Shown one piece after another: positions 16,825 through 25,526 of a stretch of DNA of 49,270 bases; the stretch's first letter is position 1, and the number at the start of each line of letters is the position of its first letter. Position numbers and translations under genes: made by a program. Source of the DNA: Actinomycetes bacterium (lineage in GTDB: Bacteria > Actinomycetota > Acidimicrobiia > Acidimicrobiales > RAAP-2); assembly GCA_021845725.1 (NCBI GenBank), contig JAJZVL010000017.1:1-49270 (forward strand). Direction: 5' to 3'. Under the pieces are notes generated by a model. The model was not told the origin of the DNA, did no database searches, and saw only the letters and a list, made by a program, of their open reading frames with translations.

Positions 16825-18875
16825 CCGACGAGCGCGGTGAGCGAGGGCGTGAGGAACATGGCCATGACGAACGCGGCGATCGCGATGCCGACAGAGATGG
16901 CGAACCCCATCTGACTGAGCGTCGTGCCTCCGGCGAGGATGAGCGAGGCGAACGTGCCAGCGAGGATCAGCCCTGCTGAGGCAATCGTCGGGCCCGCGTG
17001 GCGTACCGCCATCGCGGCGGCCCCACGTGGGCCACGGCCTTCGCGGGCTTCCTCGCGCAGCCGGGAGACCATCAGGATGTTGTAGTCGGTGCCGAGCGCC
17101 ACGACGAAGAGGTACATCACGATCGGCAGGATGAACGAGAGCCCGCTCTCGCCCTGGGCATCTTGGAAGACGAGGACGGACGCGCCGAGCGTGCTCGCGA
17201 ACCCGAGCCCCACGGCACCCATCAAGTACCACGGCGCGACGGCGCTGCGCAGGAGCAGGGCGAGGATGAGAAGGATCAGCACGGCGGCCACGGGGAACAC
17301 GAGCGCGTAGTCGTGTCCCATCGCGGACTGCAGGTTCACGTAGACCGAGGTGATCCCGCCGATGAGGGGCCTGGTCCCCGGTGGCGCGGCGTCCGCAGCA
17401 CGTTGGAGCGGCCCGCGAACGGTGCTCATCGCCGCGTCGGACTTCGGAGAGTGCGTGAGCACCACGCGAAAGTCGGCCACGGCGCCGTGCTCGGCAACCC
17501 TGGCAGGGGCGACCGTGGCGACGCCGTCGACGCGCGCGAGGCGCTGCCCGTAGGCGGTGAGCGCCGAGGGGGGGATCGCGGTGCCGCTGGTGGACTCGAG
17601 GTAGACGTCCGTCGGCTCGGCCTCGCCTGCCGCGTAGCCGCGCAGCAGGACCTTCGAGTAGATGGCGGATTGGGTGGTGGCTGTCTTGCCGGATGTGAGT
17701 GTGAAGGAGGGATGGAAGCTGAGCGCGAAGGCACCCAGGACGACGAGCACGCCGGCGCTCGCCAGGGCAACTCTGCCAGGACGTCGTGCGAGCACGTTGC
17801 CGATCGCACCGAACCGAGCACCCTCGGGCTCGCGCTGCCACGCGCGCGAGGGCCAGAACGTCCGGGTCTGGAGCAGCGACACGATCGCGGGGATCAAGGT
17901 GAGCCCTGCGAGGAGGGTGGTGGCCACCGCGATCGCCAACGCGGGCCCGAGCGAGCGGAAGAGGGTGATGCTCGACAGCGTCAGTGCGAGGAACGCGATG
18001 ATGACCGCACCGGCCGCCGTCGCGATCGCCGGCCCGACACGCGTGACCGCGTCGATCATCGCGTCCTTCGCCTCGACGCCGGCTCGCAGGCGCTCTCGGA
18101 AGCGGAACATCAAGAAGAGGACGTAGTCGGTCCCGACGCCGAAGAGGACGACGATGAGCAGCGTGGACACCGTGCTGTCGATGTGCAGTCCGAACGCTCG
18201 GCTGAGCGACGCTATGAGCCCGTCGGCGACCTGGGAGACGACCCCGATCACGAGCACGGGCAGCAGCGCGATCACCGGGCTGCGGAAGATGAGGAGCAGG
18301 AGCGCCAGGATCAGCCCGATCGTGGCGATCGCGACGACCTTCGACGCGGTCTGGGCGGACTTCTGCTGGTCGACGGCTTCGGCGGCGGTACCGGTCACCC
18401 CGGCCCGCAGGTCGGTGCCCTTCGTCAAGGACGCCACGTCGTGGCGCAGCGTGAGCACGGCGTCGGTCTGCGCGGTCGTGAGCTGTCCTTGGACATTGGG
18501 CATCTCGACGCCGATCACGCCGACGAGGTGGTTCGGGGAGACGACGGCGGGGTCGATCGCGGTCACGGCCGGGATGCGGTGGGAGGCGAGGACGCGCTGG
18601 GCCCGCTCGAGCGTCGAGACGTCCCTGGCGGTGAGCGGCAGGCCGCCGCGCCGTTCGGCGACCACGAGCGCGGCGGGCGTCGCGGTCGTTGCGAAGGCCT
18701 TCTTCTGGAGGTGCGCGGCCTGCACGGACTGGTAGTGGCTCGGCAGGAACGACACCTCGCTCGATGTCGTCGAGAGCTTCGGCGCGAGGCCGATGATGGC
18801 CACGGCGGCGACGATCCACACGCCGATGACCCTCCACGGGTGGCGCACGACGATCCGTCCGAGCTTGGCGAACAT
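16554..18875 (-). CDS. MMPL-family (RND-type) membrane transporter
   Basis: A 773-residue protein. [20 protein letters not shown] is the typical cytoplasmic start plus TM1; two repeats of one TM, a large extracytoplasmic loop and five TMs follow, with [14 protein letters not shown] in the first half and [15 protein letters not shown] in the second, the MMPL signature with proton-relay Asp-Tyr. Relatives export lipids or drugs. AGGAG lies 5 nt before the ATG at 18875. The conserved fold ends near [12 protein letters not shown]; the remaining 80 or so residues are atypical and overlap the YihY/BrkB gene. It is divergent from a TetR gene with an operator between them, so TetR repression is likely. 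Confidence 0.93.
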   Translation of the reverse strand: MFAKLGRIVVRHPWRVIGVWIVAAVAIIGLAPKLSTTSSEVSFLPSHYQSVQAAHLQKKAFATTATPAALVVAERRGGLPLTARDVSTLERAQRVLASHRIPAVTAIDPAVVSPNHLVGVIGVEMPNVQGQLTTAQTDAVLTLRHDVASLTKGTDLRAGVTGTAAEAVDQQKSAQTASKVVAIATIGLILALLLLIFRSPVIALLPVLVIGVVSQVADGLIASLSRAFGLHIDSTVSTLLIVVLFGVGTDYVLFLMFRFRERLRAGVEAKDAMIDAVTRVGPAIATAAGAVIIAFLALTLSSITLFRSLGPALAIAVATTLLAGLTLIPAIVSLLQTRTFWPSRAWQREPEGARFGAIGNVLARRPGRVALASAGVLVVLGAFALSFHPSFTLTSGKTATTQSAIYSKVLLRGYAAGEAEPTDVYLESTSGTAIPPSALTAYGQRLARVDGVATVAPARVAEHGAVADFRVVLTHSPKSDAAMSTVRGPLQRAADAAPPGTRPLIGGITSVYVNLQSAMGHDYALVFPVAAVLILLILALLLRSAVAPWYLMGAVGLGFASTLGASVLVFQDAQGESGLSFILPIVMYLFVVALGTDYNILMVSRLREEAREGRGPRGAAAMAVRHAGPTIASAGLILAGTFASLILAGGTTLSQMGFAISVGIAIAAFVMAMFLTPSLTALVGHRAWWPGHRDESPPEISSPGGSVHVGGGSRSDGDGVGGAGAASLPSRSSCAFSSPPTSTASEVRYSQKMKIATPAKLPYVLPYEPNVLT

Positions 18876-18930
18876 GTTGCTCCTGTCGGTTCCCTCGTTC
18901 TCCTGCCACCACGTACGGTACCCATTGTCT

Positions 18931-18952
18931 ACTTACTTGTCGACAGGCAAGT
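18931..18952. promoter_or_regulatory. Palindromic TetR operator between MMPL and TetR genes
   Basis: A 22-bp inverted repeat centred on GTCGAC has half-sites ACTTACTTGTC and GACAGGCAAGT (8 of 11 position pairs complementary). It overlaps the likely -35 region of the TetR gene (-10 at 18961) and lies inside the promoter region of the divergent MMPL gene (TTGACT at 18955-18950 on the minus strand). Position and symmetry suit autorepression plus repression of the transporter. Confidence 0.7.
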
Positions 18953-18960
18953 CAAGTCGC

Positions 18961-18966
18961 TATAGT
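18961..18966 (+). promoter_or_regulatory. -10 box for leaderless TetR gene
   Basis: TATAGT lies seven bases before GTG at 18974; a TTGTCG -35-like element (18937-18942) is 18 bp upstream, inside the operator. No Shine-Dalgarno sequence precedes any candidate start. Confidence 0.6.
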
Positions 18967-18973
18967 GGGCGCC

Positions 18974-19654
18974 GTGGTGTGGGGTACGACCGAGCCGAAG
19001 GCGAGCGACATGGGCGCCTGCGGGGAAGCTCCCGAGGTGGCGTTGGGTTCGACCGGCGCCCCTTCGGGTGCGACGCACGGCCACACCGGAGACCAGACCC
19101 GGGCGCGGATCTTGGACGTCGCGCTCGAGCTCATCGCCGACCGGGGGTTCGCCGCGACCTCGACGCGCGAGATCGCCGAGCGTCTCGGGGTCACGAAGGC
19201 GGCGCTCTACTACCACTTCCGCACGAAGGACGACCTTCTCGCGGCCATCGTCGGGCCTGCGATGTCCGAGCTCGACGCGCTCATCGAGCAGGCCGGCGCC
19301 GACGCGTCCTCCGATGCCCGGGACGGGCTCGTCTGCGGCTATGTCGATCTCGTGGCGCGGCACGCGGACTTGATCCGCGTCCTGGCGAACGACCCTGCGG
19401 TGAAGGAGTGCGCGAGCCTCCATGCAGCGATCCCACTGTTCCAGCGCCTGGTCCCGCTCCTGGCGGGCACCGACGAGCCGGACACCGCACAGCGGACGCG
19501 GGTGCGCGCTGCGTTGAGCGCGATCCACGGCGCGCTCGTGCGTGGGCAGCCCGCCGACGACCCAGGGATCCTCCGTGCCACGGCCCTCCAGGTGGCACGC
19601 GCTGCGCTTGGGCTGCCCGAGCCGGCATCGCCTGTGGCTCAGACGCGACGCTGA
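18974..19654 (+). CDS. TetR-family transcriptional regulator
   Basis: A 226-residue regulator. The N-terminal helix-turn-helix domain ([28 protein letters not shown], then [18 protein letters not shown]) follows about 35 less conserved residues; the C-terminal ligand domain is not assignable to a subfamily. GTG at 18974 is chosen because TATAGT at 18961-18966 predicts transcription start there; the frame is also open from GTG 18965, but that codon overlaps the -10. Divergent orientation to the MMPL transporter and the 22-bp palindrome between them indicate that it controls the transporter and itself. Confidence 0.92.
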   Translation: MVWGTTEPKASDMGACGEAPEVALGSTGAPSGATHGHTGDQTRARILDVALELIADRGFAATSTREIAERLGVTKAALYYHFRTKDDLLAAIVGPAMSELDALIEQAGADASSDARDGLVCGYVDLVARHADLIRVLANDPAVKECASLHAAIPLFQRLVPLLAGTDEPDTAQRTRVRAALSAIHGALVRGQPADDPGILRATALQVARAALGLPEPASPVAQTRR

Positions 19655-19703
19655 GCAGTTCGGGCTCGGATGCCCAGCGACGGCGTCGCGGCGCCCGGCA
19701 CGC

Positions 19704-20471
19704 TCAGTGAACGCCGCCCGCTGTCGGCGGTGCCTCGCCGGCAGGCGGGCCTTCGTCCTCGGAGCCATCGGGCGGAGTGCCTGCGTCGAGGCGCGTGCCG
19801 CCTCCTCGTGGGAGCGGAGCGCTCTGGCGGGCCGCCTTCTTCGGGGCGGACGTCCCGGGAGGCTGGGGAAGCGGGGTGAGGGGTGTCCGGGCGACGCCCG
19901 CGGCGAGCATGGCGGAGTTCGGGATCTTGTAGACGCCGTCTTCGGTGTGGAGGCTCACGTACGTGAGGGACATCTCCACGACGCGAGCGTCGAAGATCCC
20001 TCCGAGGGAGCCCGAGCGCACGCGGACGCGGTCGCCGACATGGAACGGCCTGGCAAAGATGAGGACGAGCCCGGCGAAGACGTTGCTGAGGCTCTGCTGC
20101 GCAGCGATCCCGAGGACGACTCCTGCAAGCCCTGCCCCAACGAGGAGGTGCTCGATGGACACGTTGACGACGGCGAGCACGCCGAAGATGACGATCAGGT
20201 AGCCGACGGCGGCGGTCGTGATCCGCACCGCGCCCCCCGCTGCCGGAAGTGACGTGGAAGCGACACGGCGCCCGAGGATCGACGACAGGCGCGTCGTGCC
20301 CAGCCCGCCGAAGACGAGCAGCACGCCAGCGCTGATCCAGGCGATGAGCCGCGGGTTGATCCTGGGTGTGGAGACGTGGCCGAACGCCGACCCGATCACG
20401 AGCGCCGCCAGCGCCAGCAGGCTGGAGAGCACTCCGAGGATCCAGTCGCCCTCCCGCCGCCACCTGGTCAC
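19704..20471 (-). CDS. MscS-type mechanosensitive channel
   Basis: About 255 residues from GTG at 20471. Two or three N-terminal TM segments are followed by the MscS pore helix and beta domain: GAGLAGVVLGIAAQQSLSN, FAGLVLIFARPFHVGDRVRV, and later VVEMSLTYVSLHTEDGVYKIPNS. The C-terminus is a short charged, proline-rich tail in place of a full vestibule, so this is a small channel. Upstream in-frame sequence to 20684 lacks good starts and would overlap the divergent gene at 20657; no strong ribosome site marks the GTG, so the start is uncertain. Confidence 0.88.
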   Translation of the reverse strand: MTRWRREGDWILGVLSSLLALAALVIGSAFGHVSTPRINPRLIAWISAGVLLVFGGLGTTRLSSILGRRVASTSLPAAGGAVRITTAAVGYLIVIFGVLAVVNVSIEHLLVGAGLAGVVLGIAAQQSLSNVFAGLVLIFARPFHVGDRVRVRSGSLGGIFDARVVEMSLTYVSLHTEDGVYKIPNSAMLAAGVARTPLTPLPQPPGTSAPKKAARQSAPLPRGGGTRLDAGTPPDGSEDEGPPAGEAPPTAGGVH

Positions 20472-20643
20472 GACCGCGACCTGTGCGCGCTCGTCGAACC
20501 GCGGGTCCCTGCCGTTGGCTCGTCGTCGGTCATCACCGTACGGAACTCCATCTCTCCAGGCGGGGGTGTTCGCAGCCTCGAGGCTCCGATCGAGGGTACT
20601 CGCCCTCGTGCGTGCGACGTGGGGACCGTGGGGGGCGCGCTGA

Positions 20644-20649
20644 TAGCGT
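20644..20649 (+). promoter_or_regulatory. -10 box for leaderless LLM gene
   Basis: TAGCGT ends seven bases before the ATG at 20657, with no Shine-Dalgarno sequence. The -35 is poor. Confidence 0.5.
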
Positions 20650-20656
20650 CGAGCGG

Positions 20657-21586
20657 ATGCGCCTCCGAGTGTTCGTCGAGCCACAGCAGGGAGCCAGCTA
20701 CAGCCAGCTCCTCCAGGTAGCCCGGCACACGGAGACCCTTGGCTTCGACGGCTTCTTCCGCTCCGACCACTACCTTGCGATGGGTGGTGACGGCCTCCCG
20801 GGGCCGACCGACGCGTGGGTGACCCTCGCGGGCATCGCGCGCGAGACGCACCGGCTGCGTCTCGGGACGCTGGTGACCTCGGCGACGTTCCGGCTTCCCG
20901 GGCCCCTCGCGATCGCCGTGGCGGAGGTGGACGAGATGAGTGCCGGGCGGATCGAGCTCGGCATCGGCGCCGGGTGGTTCGACGACGAGCACCTTGCCTA
21001 CGGGATCCCGTTCCCGCCGACGAGCGAGCGATTCGAGCGGCTAGAGGAGCAACTCGAGATCGTGACGGGTCTGTGGTTGACGCCCGTCGGGGAGCGTTTC
21101 TCGTACTCGGGTCGCCACTACCGCCTGGAGGAGAGCCCTGCCCTGCCCAAGCCGGTGCAGCACCCGCACCCTCCGCTGATCATCGGGGGCGAAGGGCGTT
21201 CCCGCACGCCCCAGCTCGCGGCACGCTTCGGTGACGAGTTCAACGCGCCCTTCCTCGTCGTCGACGAGGCAGCACGCCAGTACGACCGCGTCCGGAAGGC
21301 ATGTGAGGCGGCCGGCCGGGATCCTGCTTCCCTCCTGCTGTCGGCTGCCGTCGTGGTGTGCTGTGGGCGGGACGAGCCCGAAGCCGAGCGCAGGGCCGCG
21401 GCCATCGGGCGCGACCTCGGCGAGCTCCGTGAGCATGGTGTGGCCGGAACGCCTGATGAGGTGGTCACGCGTTGCCGCGCCTACGGCGCCGCGGGTGCTT
21501 CGACGCTCTACCTCCAGGTTCTCGATCTCTTGGACCTCGACCATCTGTCGCTCATCGCGAACGAGGTGCTCCCGGCGCTCAGCTGA
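20657..21586 (+). CDS. LLM-class F420-dependent oxidoreductase
   Basis: A 309-residue luciferase-like TIM-barrel protein. TLGFDGFFRSDHYLAMG, THRLRLGTLVTSATFRLPG, DEMSAGRIELGIGAGWF and HPPLIIGGEGRSRTPQLAARFGDEFN are characteristic of the F420-dependent group that includes Rv1855c-like proteins. It differs clearly from the LLM protein at 4872. The ATG at 20657 appears leaderless. It is flanked by an MscS channel (divergent) and a secreted protein, with no pathway context, so the substrate is unknown. Confidence 0.9.
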   Translation: MRLRVFVEPQQGASYSQLLQVARHTETLGFDGFFRSDHYLAMGGDGLPGPTDAWVTLAGIARETHRLRLGTLVTSATFRLPGPLAIAVAEVDEMSAGRIELGIGAGWFDDEHLAYGIPFPPTSERFERLEEQLEIVTGLWLTPVGERFSYSGRHYRLEESPALPKPVQHPHPPLIIGGEGRSRTPQLAARFGDEFNAPFLVVDEAARQYDRVRKACEAAGRDPASLLLSAAVVVCCGRDEPEAERRAAAIGRDLGELREHGVAGTPDEVVTRCRAYGAAGASTLYLQVLDLLDLDHLSLIANEVLPALS

Positions 21587-21701
21587 CCGCACTCGTGCGT
21601 GATGTGCTGTCTCGCCCTGCAGCTCGCCCCTGCAGCTCGGTGCAGTCCCAGGTGAGTGCCGTTTTACCGAGGTTCCTTGTGCCCGCCTGCATGCCCGTGC
21701 G

Positions 21702-21707
21702 TACCAT
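21702..21707 (+). promoter_or_regulatory. -10 box before secreted YWLV-repeat protein
   Basis: TACCAT ends eight bases before the ATG at 21716; no Shine-Dalgarno sequence is seen. The 129 bp between this gene and the previous one hold no other recognisable feature. Confidence 0.45.
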
Positions 21708-21715
21708 CTCCATCG

Positions 21716-22810
21716 ATGGGGATGCCGATCACTCATGGCCTCGTGGTGCGTGCGATGCGAGCCGTGCTCGTGTGTGCCTTGGCTGCGTCCAGCGCGACGG
21801 TGGCGACCGTGGCGGCGTGGGGCGACGGGACGGCAAGTGCGTCGGACGAGGCGCGTACCGTCCAGGCAGGCGACGTGCACGCTGCGCAGGGGACCGCCGC
21901 GCTCACGGCTGCCGTGCACGGACAATCAGTGCTCGACGGTCACAGCTACAGCCTGATCACAGACCGTGGCGGTTTGATCGGCTTCGGCGCGGCGATCAGC
22001 TCCTCGGGTCTTGCGAACCCGCCGTCACCCTTCGTCGGAGGCGCCCCGACCCCTGACGGCAGGGGTGCGTGGATCGCTGCAGCGAGTGGTGCTGTCGAGG
22101 TCCTCGGCGACGCGACCTACCTGGGCTCGATGGGTGGCCAGCACCTCGACCAGCCGATCGTGGGGATGGCGGCGACGCCCACAGGGGGCGGCTACTGGCT
22201 CGTGGCGGCCGACGGCGGGATCTTCACCCTCGGCAACGCCCCCTTCTACGGCTCGGGTGCCTCGTTCGGGCGGACGGTCGTCGGGATCGCGCCGGAGCTC
22301 GGTGGATACCAGGATCCGCTGCGCGCGGTGTCGGGCCTCACCCCCCAGCGTGTCGACCAGGGCGTCGACTACTCGGGCAGCGGACCCATCTACGCCATCG
22401 GCGACGGAGTGGTGCTCAACACCATGAACCCGGGCTGGCCCGGGGGCGCCTTCATCTCCTACGAACTGACCGACGGTCCGGCAACGGGCGACGTCGTCTA
22501 CGTTGCCGAGAACGTGATCCCCCGCGTGACGATCGGTGAGCAGGTGAGCTCCGACACGGTCGTCGGCACATTGCTCGACTCCTTCCCGAACCTGGAGACG
22601 GGGTGGGCCGACCCCCCGGGCACAGGGGAGTCCCTGGCGCGCGCGATGGGACAGTGGAGCACAGCTGCCGAGATCGACTCGTTGCCGACGGCGTATGGGG
22701 CGAACTTCTCCGAGCTGCTCACAATGCTCGGCGCACCCGCCGGCGTGATGATGGGACCAGTCCAAGGGACGCTCCCGGCCGGCTGGCCGACGTGGGCTCC
22801 AGCTGGTTAG
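21716..22810 (+). CDS. Secreted YWLV-repeat protein with degenerate M23-like C-terminal domain
   Basis: A 364-residue exported protein. Residues 1-45 form a signal peptide (RAMRAVLVCALAASSATVATVAAW). A beta-propeller-like repeat region follows, with one clear unit GGGYWLVAADGGIFTLG and a weaker one before it; such repeats are common in actinobacterial secreted proteins. The C-terminal half (GVDYSGSGPIYAIGDGVVL ... YVAENVIPRVTIGEQVSS) resembles the M23 peptidase/lysostaphin beta fold, but the zinc-ligand His residues of active enzymes are missing, so it is probably non-catalytic. The start is set by TACCAT at 21702. A role in cell-wall binding is an inference. Confidence 0.75.
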   Translation: MGMPITHGLVVRAMRAVLVCALAASSATVATVAAWGDGTASASDEARTVQAGDVHAAQGTAALTAAVHGQSVLDGHSYSLITDRGGLIGFGAAISSSGLANPPSPFVGGAPTPDGRGAWIAAASGAVEVLGDATYLGSMGGQHLDQPIVGMAATPTGGGYWLVAADGGIFTLGNAPFYGSGASFGRTVVGIAPELGGYQDPLRAVSGLTPQRVDQGVDYSGSGPIYAIGDGVVLNTMNPGWPGGAFISYELTDGPATGDVVYVAENVIPRVTIGEQVSSDTVVGTLLDSFPNLETGWADPPGTGESLARAMGQWSTAAEIDSLPTAYGANFSELLTMLGAPAGVMMGPVQGTLPAGWPTWAPAG

Positions 22811-22992
22811 CGCCGATCGGCCCTCTCTCCCTGCCGAGTTCACGTAGACATGGGGGACGCGGTCCTGCCTCGAGCGGCCGGCCTTGCACGAAGCGCGTGA
22901 GGTCGTCTCCAAGGGGCCGACGCGGGGGCGCGCAAGGGCGGGAGCGTGCGAGCAAGGCGCCCGGGGCAATCAGCGCGCGCAATGCCGGGGAG

Positions 22993-23307
22993 GTGCATGC
23001 TTTCGAGGTGTACGTCGCCGCGATGCGCATCACGCTTCGCATCCCACAGAGCAATTCGCTCAAGGCAAAGCGTTCCGTCGTTCGTCACCTCGTCGAGATC
23101 TCCCGTCGCCGGTTCGGGGTTTCTGCGAGCGAGGTGGCAGAGCACGATCGCTGGCAGCTCGCAGTGCTGGGGTTCGCCGTGGTCGCGCCGACCGCCCGTC
23201 GGGCGACCGAGCTCCTCGACCTCACCGAACGCTTCGTCTGGTCCCACCCCGAGGTCGAGGTCGTCGACACGAGCAGGCACTGGGTGGACATAGAGCCGGA
23301 GCGATGA
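22993..23307 (+). CDS. DUF503 (YlxP-like) small protein
   Basis: A 104-residue protein matching DUF503: RITLRIPQSNSLKAKRSVVRHL near the N-terminus, a central FGVSASEVAEHDRWQLAVLGFAVVAP, and a C-terminal ferredoxin-like half. These small proteins usually sit beside rbfA/truB in ribosome-maturation operons; here the gene stands alone between a secreted protein and a convergent CWB2 gene. Start candidates are GTG 22993 (used; GGGGAG directly before it), GTG 23008 and ATG 23023. The 182 bp before it show no feature. Confidence 0.75.
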   Translation: MHAFEVYVAAMRITLRIPQSNSLKAKRSVVRHLVEISRRRFGVSASEVAEHDRWQLAVLGFAVVAPTARRATELLDLTERFVWSHPEVEVVDTSRHWVDIEPER

Positions 23308-23352
23308 CCGGACCCCTTCGCCGCTCACCCAGTGCCGCTCATCGATGCCCGC

Positions 23353-25434
23353 TCAGTGCCCCAGGTCTGTCTGCATCTGCGCGACCGACGCTGTCGTCAC
23401 TGCGAGCGGGCCCCCGAGGACCGTGAGGGCCCTGACGGTCTTGGAGCTTGTCCCGCCGACCCCGGCGTGGCCTGTGACCGTGAGGAATGTGGTGACGTAC
23501 GGGCCGACTGTCGCGGGGCTCTCGATGAGCAACAGCGGATGTGGACTCCGTGAAGCGCCTGTTGCGCCATTGTGGGGGCTCTCCAGCACCGCGCCGGCGA
23601 GCCCGTCGGTGTAGCCGTTCCCACGGGCGACCATCACCCGGTGCCCGAGTGTCCAGTCGAGACCGTCTGTCGCCGCAGCAGCCTCGAACCTGGCGAGCTC
23701 TTGGGAGGTGTCCGTGTAGTCCTTGCCCGCGATGCGGAGCACCGAGACGCCCGTCTTGGCGACCAACGAGGACTCGACGGCGTTGGACACCGCAAGAGGG
23801 CCGCCCATGAGGATCACCTGCTTGATGCCGAGCTTCTCGATCGCCGCGACCGCTGTTGTGGAGAGCTGCGTGGCTGGCGTGAGCAGCATCGGGAGGCGTG
23901 TGCGGTAGGAGATGACGCTTGCGGCCTGCGCGTCTTGGAACTCCTCGCCGCTCGCCAGGATCGCGGTCGGCAGCGAGCCGGCCGGGGCTGAAGAGCCGCT
24001 CCCTGCCGTGTCGTTGAACATGCCGGTGCCACCTGTCGCGTTCGTCGTCGAGTACGCGCCGGGGAACGCCTTCGACCCCGCCGAGCCGACGAGCTCGGCG
24101 ACGGCCATGGCGGTCGCGTACTGGGTCTTGCCGAAGATGCGGTGGACGACGACGTTGCCTACCGGATTGACGCCGCCGCACTGATCGGCCGGGAGGTTCT
24201 CGATCGCCTTGACCACTGTTGTGCTCAACGCGAGCGGTCCGCCCACCACGTCGACGGTGGTGATGCCCTCCTTCTCGAGCGTTGTGGCCGTCACCTGGGA
24301 GAGGCTCTCGGTCGGAGTGAGGAGCGTCCCGGTTGTGAGATGCTGAGCCAGGAACTGGCTGGAGAGGGCGTCCTGGAACACGTTTGTCGTGGCAACGACC
24401 GCCGTGCGGGTCGAGGGACAGGAACCCGCTGTCCAGGGGAAGGCCCGCGTGAGCTCCGCCGCGGCAGTCGTGTCGGCTGTCTGGCCGTAGATCCGCGTGA
24501 CCGTGGCATCGGCGCAGGACTGGTCGCCGTCGAACGCTCCGCTCGGGTATTGCGCGAGCGCTACCGGCCCGGCCGTGAACGAGCGCTCGGCGCACACTGT
24601 CTCTGCCCCGGCCTCGTTGCTCGCGCCCGGAAGCCACGTGGCCAAGGTCCCGAGGGTGGGCGTCGACGCGCTGGTCCCGCCCGTGATCGCCACCCACTGG
24701 TTGGGCGGAGAGTAGATCCCGACGCTCGGCGCCCCCGCTGCGGTGAGACCGGCCACGATCCCCTGGAGCATGGCGACGTTCATCGCCTGGCCGGACGATC
24801 CCGTCTGCCACGTGTTCGACGTCTCGACGTCGAGCCACCACGGATAGCTGGCGGGGGTCGTAGGGACGGTGACAGGCGGCGACTGCGCGTCGATCGCCTG
24901 CGCGGCCGCTTGCAGGTACGCGGCGTCCTGGGTGGCCTTCGTGTTGCCGTACTCCCAGGCACAGGCGGGGGAGTTCGCGCCGGCGATGGACGTTCCCGAG
25001 GTCGTGGTGACTGTCGTCGTCGTGCATGTCCCGTATGGGGTCGATCCTGACGTCGGCCAGTCGGCGATGAGTGTCCCTGTGGCGACGTTCCCTGGGTCGG
25101 CGGTGTTCACGTAGACCGACGCCTTGGCCTGGGCGCCGGCCCCTGCCGAGGTGCTCACCGCCCAGTAGAGCTCGCTCTGCGTGTAGCTCGGGTACGACGT
25201 GGACGGTCCGAAGCACGGGTTCAGCGTGTTCGGGATGCCGTCGTTGACCCCGACGATCCCGAAGGCCTGGCCGCTCGGGTACGCGGACCCGCACTGGGGA
25301 AAGGAGATGTCGTTGCCCACCGTCGCGGTGATCGACACGGTCGCCGACGAAATCGACGTCCACCCGAGCGACACGAGCGCCACGACCGCCAAGCCGAGCG
25401 CCATCTTCCGTCCGACGACATTCCACGCGTGCAT
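23353..25434 (-). CDS. Secreted glycosidase-like protein with cell-wall-binding (CWB2) repeats
   Basis: A 693-residue exported protein. The signal peptide covers about residues 1-32 (GRKMALGLAVVALVSLGWTS). Residues 35-285 form a GH25/DUF1906-like lysozyme-type barrel: NDISFPQCG, TLIADWP and PWWLDVETSNTW, whose acidic DVE could be catalytic. Residues 320-690 hold three cell_wall_bind_2 repeats, seen by TRIYGQTADTTAAAELTRAF, VVATTNVFQDALSS, DVVGGPLALSTTVVKAIE, QVILMGGPLAVSNAVE and LTVLGGPLAVT, which anchor proteins to the wall. The ATG at 25434 is preferred (AGAGGGGGG just upstream). A promoter TCGACC-17-TACCCT lies at 25489-25461. Confidence 0.88.
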   Translation of the reverse strand: MHAWNVVGRKMALGLAVVALVSLGWTSISSATVSITATVGNDISFPQCGSAYPSGQAFGIVGVNDGIPNTLNPCFGPSTSYPSYTQSELYWAVSTSAGAGAQAKASVYVNTADPGNVATGTLIADWPTSGSTPYGTCTTTTVTTTSGTSIAGANSPACAWEYGNTKATQDAAYLQAAAQAIDAQSPPVTVPTTPASYPWWLDVETSNTWQTGSSGQAMNVAMLQGIVAGLTAAGAPSVGIYSPPNQWVAITGGTSASTPTLGTLATWLPGASNEAGAETVCAERSFTAGPVALAQYPSGAFDGDQSCADATVTRIYGQTADTTAAAELTRAFPWTAGSCPSTRTAVVATTNVFQDALSSQFLAQHLTTGTLLTPTESLSQVTATTLEKEGITTVDVVGGPLALSTTVVKAIENLPADQCGGVNPVGNVVVHRIFGKTQYATAMAVAELVGSAGSKAFPGAYSTTNATGGTGMFNDTAGSGSSAPAGSLPTAILASGEEFQDAQAASVISYRTRLPMLLTPATQLSTTAVAAIEKLGIKQVILMGGPLAVSNAVESSLVAKTGVSVLRIAGKDYTDTSQELARFEAAAATDGLDWTLGHRVMVARGNGYTDGLAGAVLESPHNGATGASRSPHPLLLIESPATVGPYVTTFLTVTGHAGVGGTSSKTVRALTVLGGPLAVTTASVAQMQTDLGH

Positions 25435-25460
25435 GTGCCCCCCTCTGCCGAGCCAGCGCA

Positions 25461-25489
25461 AGGGTAGCGTCTCGCACGTGAAGGGTCGA
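25461..25489 (-). promoter_or_regulatory. Putative promoter of the CWB2 gene
   Basis: On the minus strand TCGACC (25489-25484) and TACCCT (25466-25461) are separated by 17 bp. The start would be near 25454, giving a 20-nt leader that includes the purine-rich ribosome site before ATG 25434. Confidence 0.4.
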
Positions 25490-25526
25490 TGACCGCTTCC
25501 CCGCTCTCCTCGCTGGGGCGCTGAGG

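Noticed and set aside
16998-18965. 655-codon plus-strand open frame
   Set aside because: Antisense of the MMPL gene; Arg/Asp/Gly-rich low-complexity product without recognisable fold.
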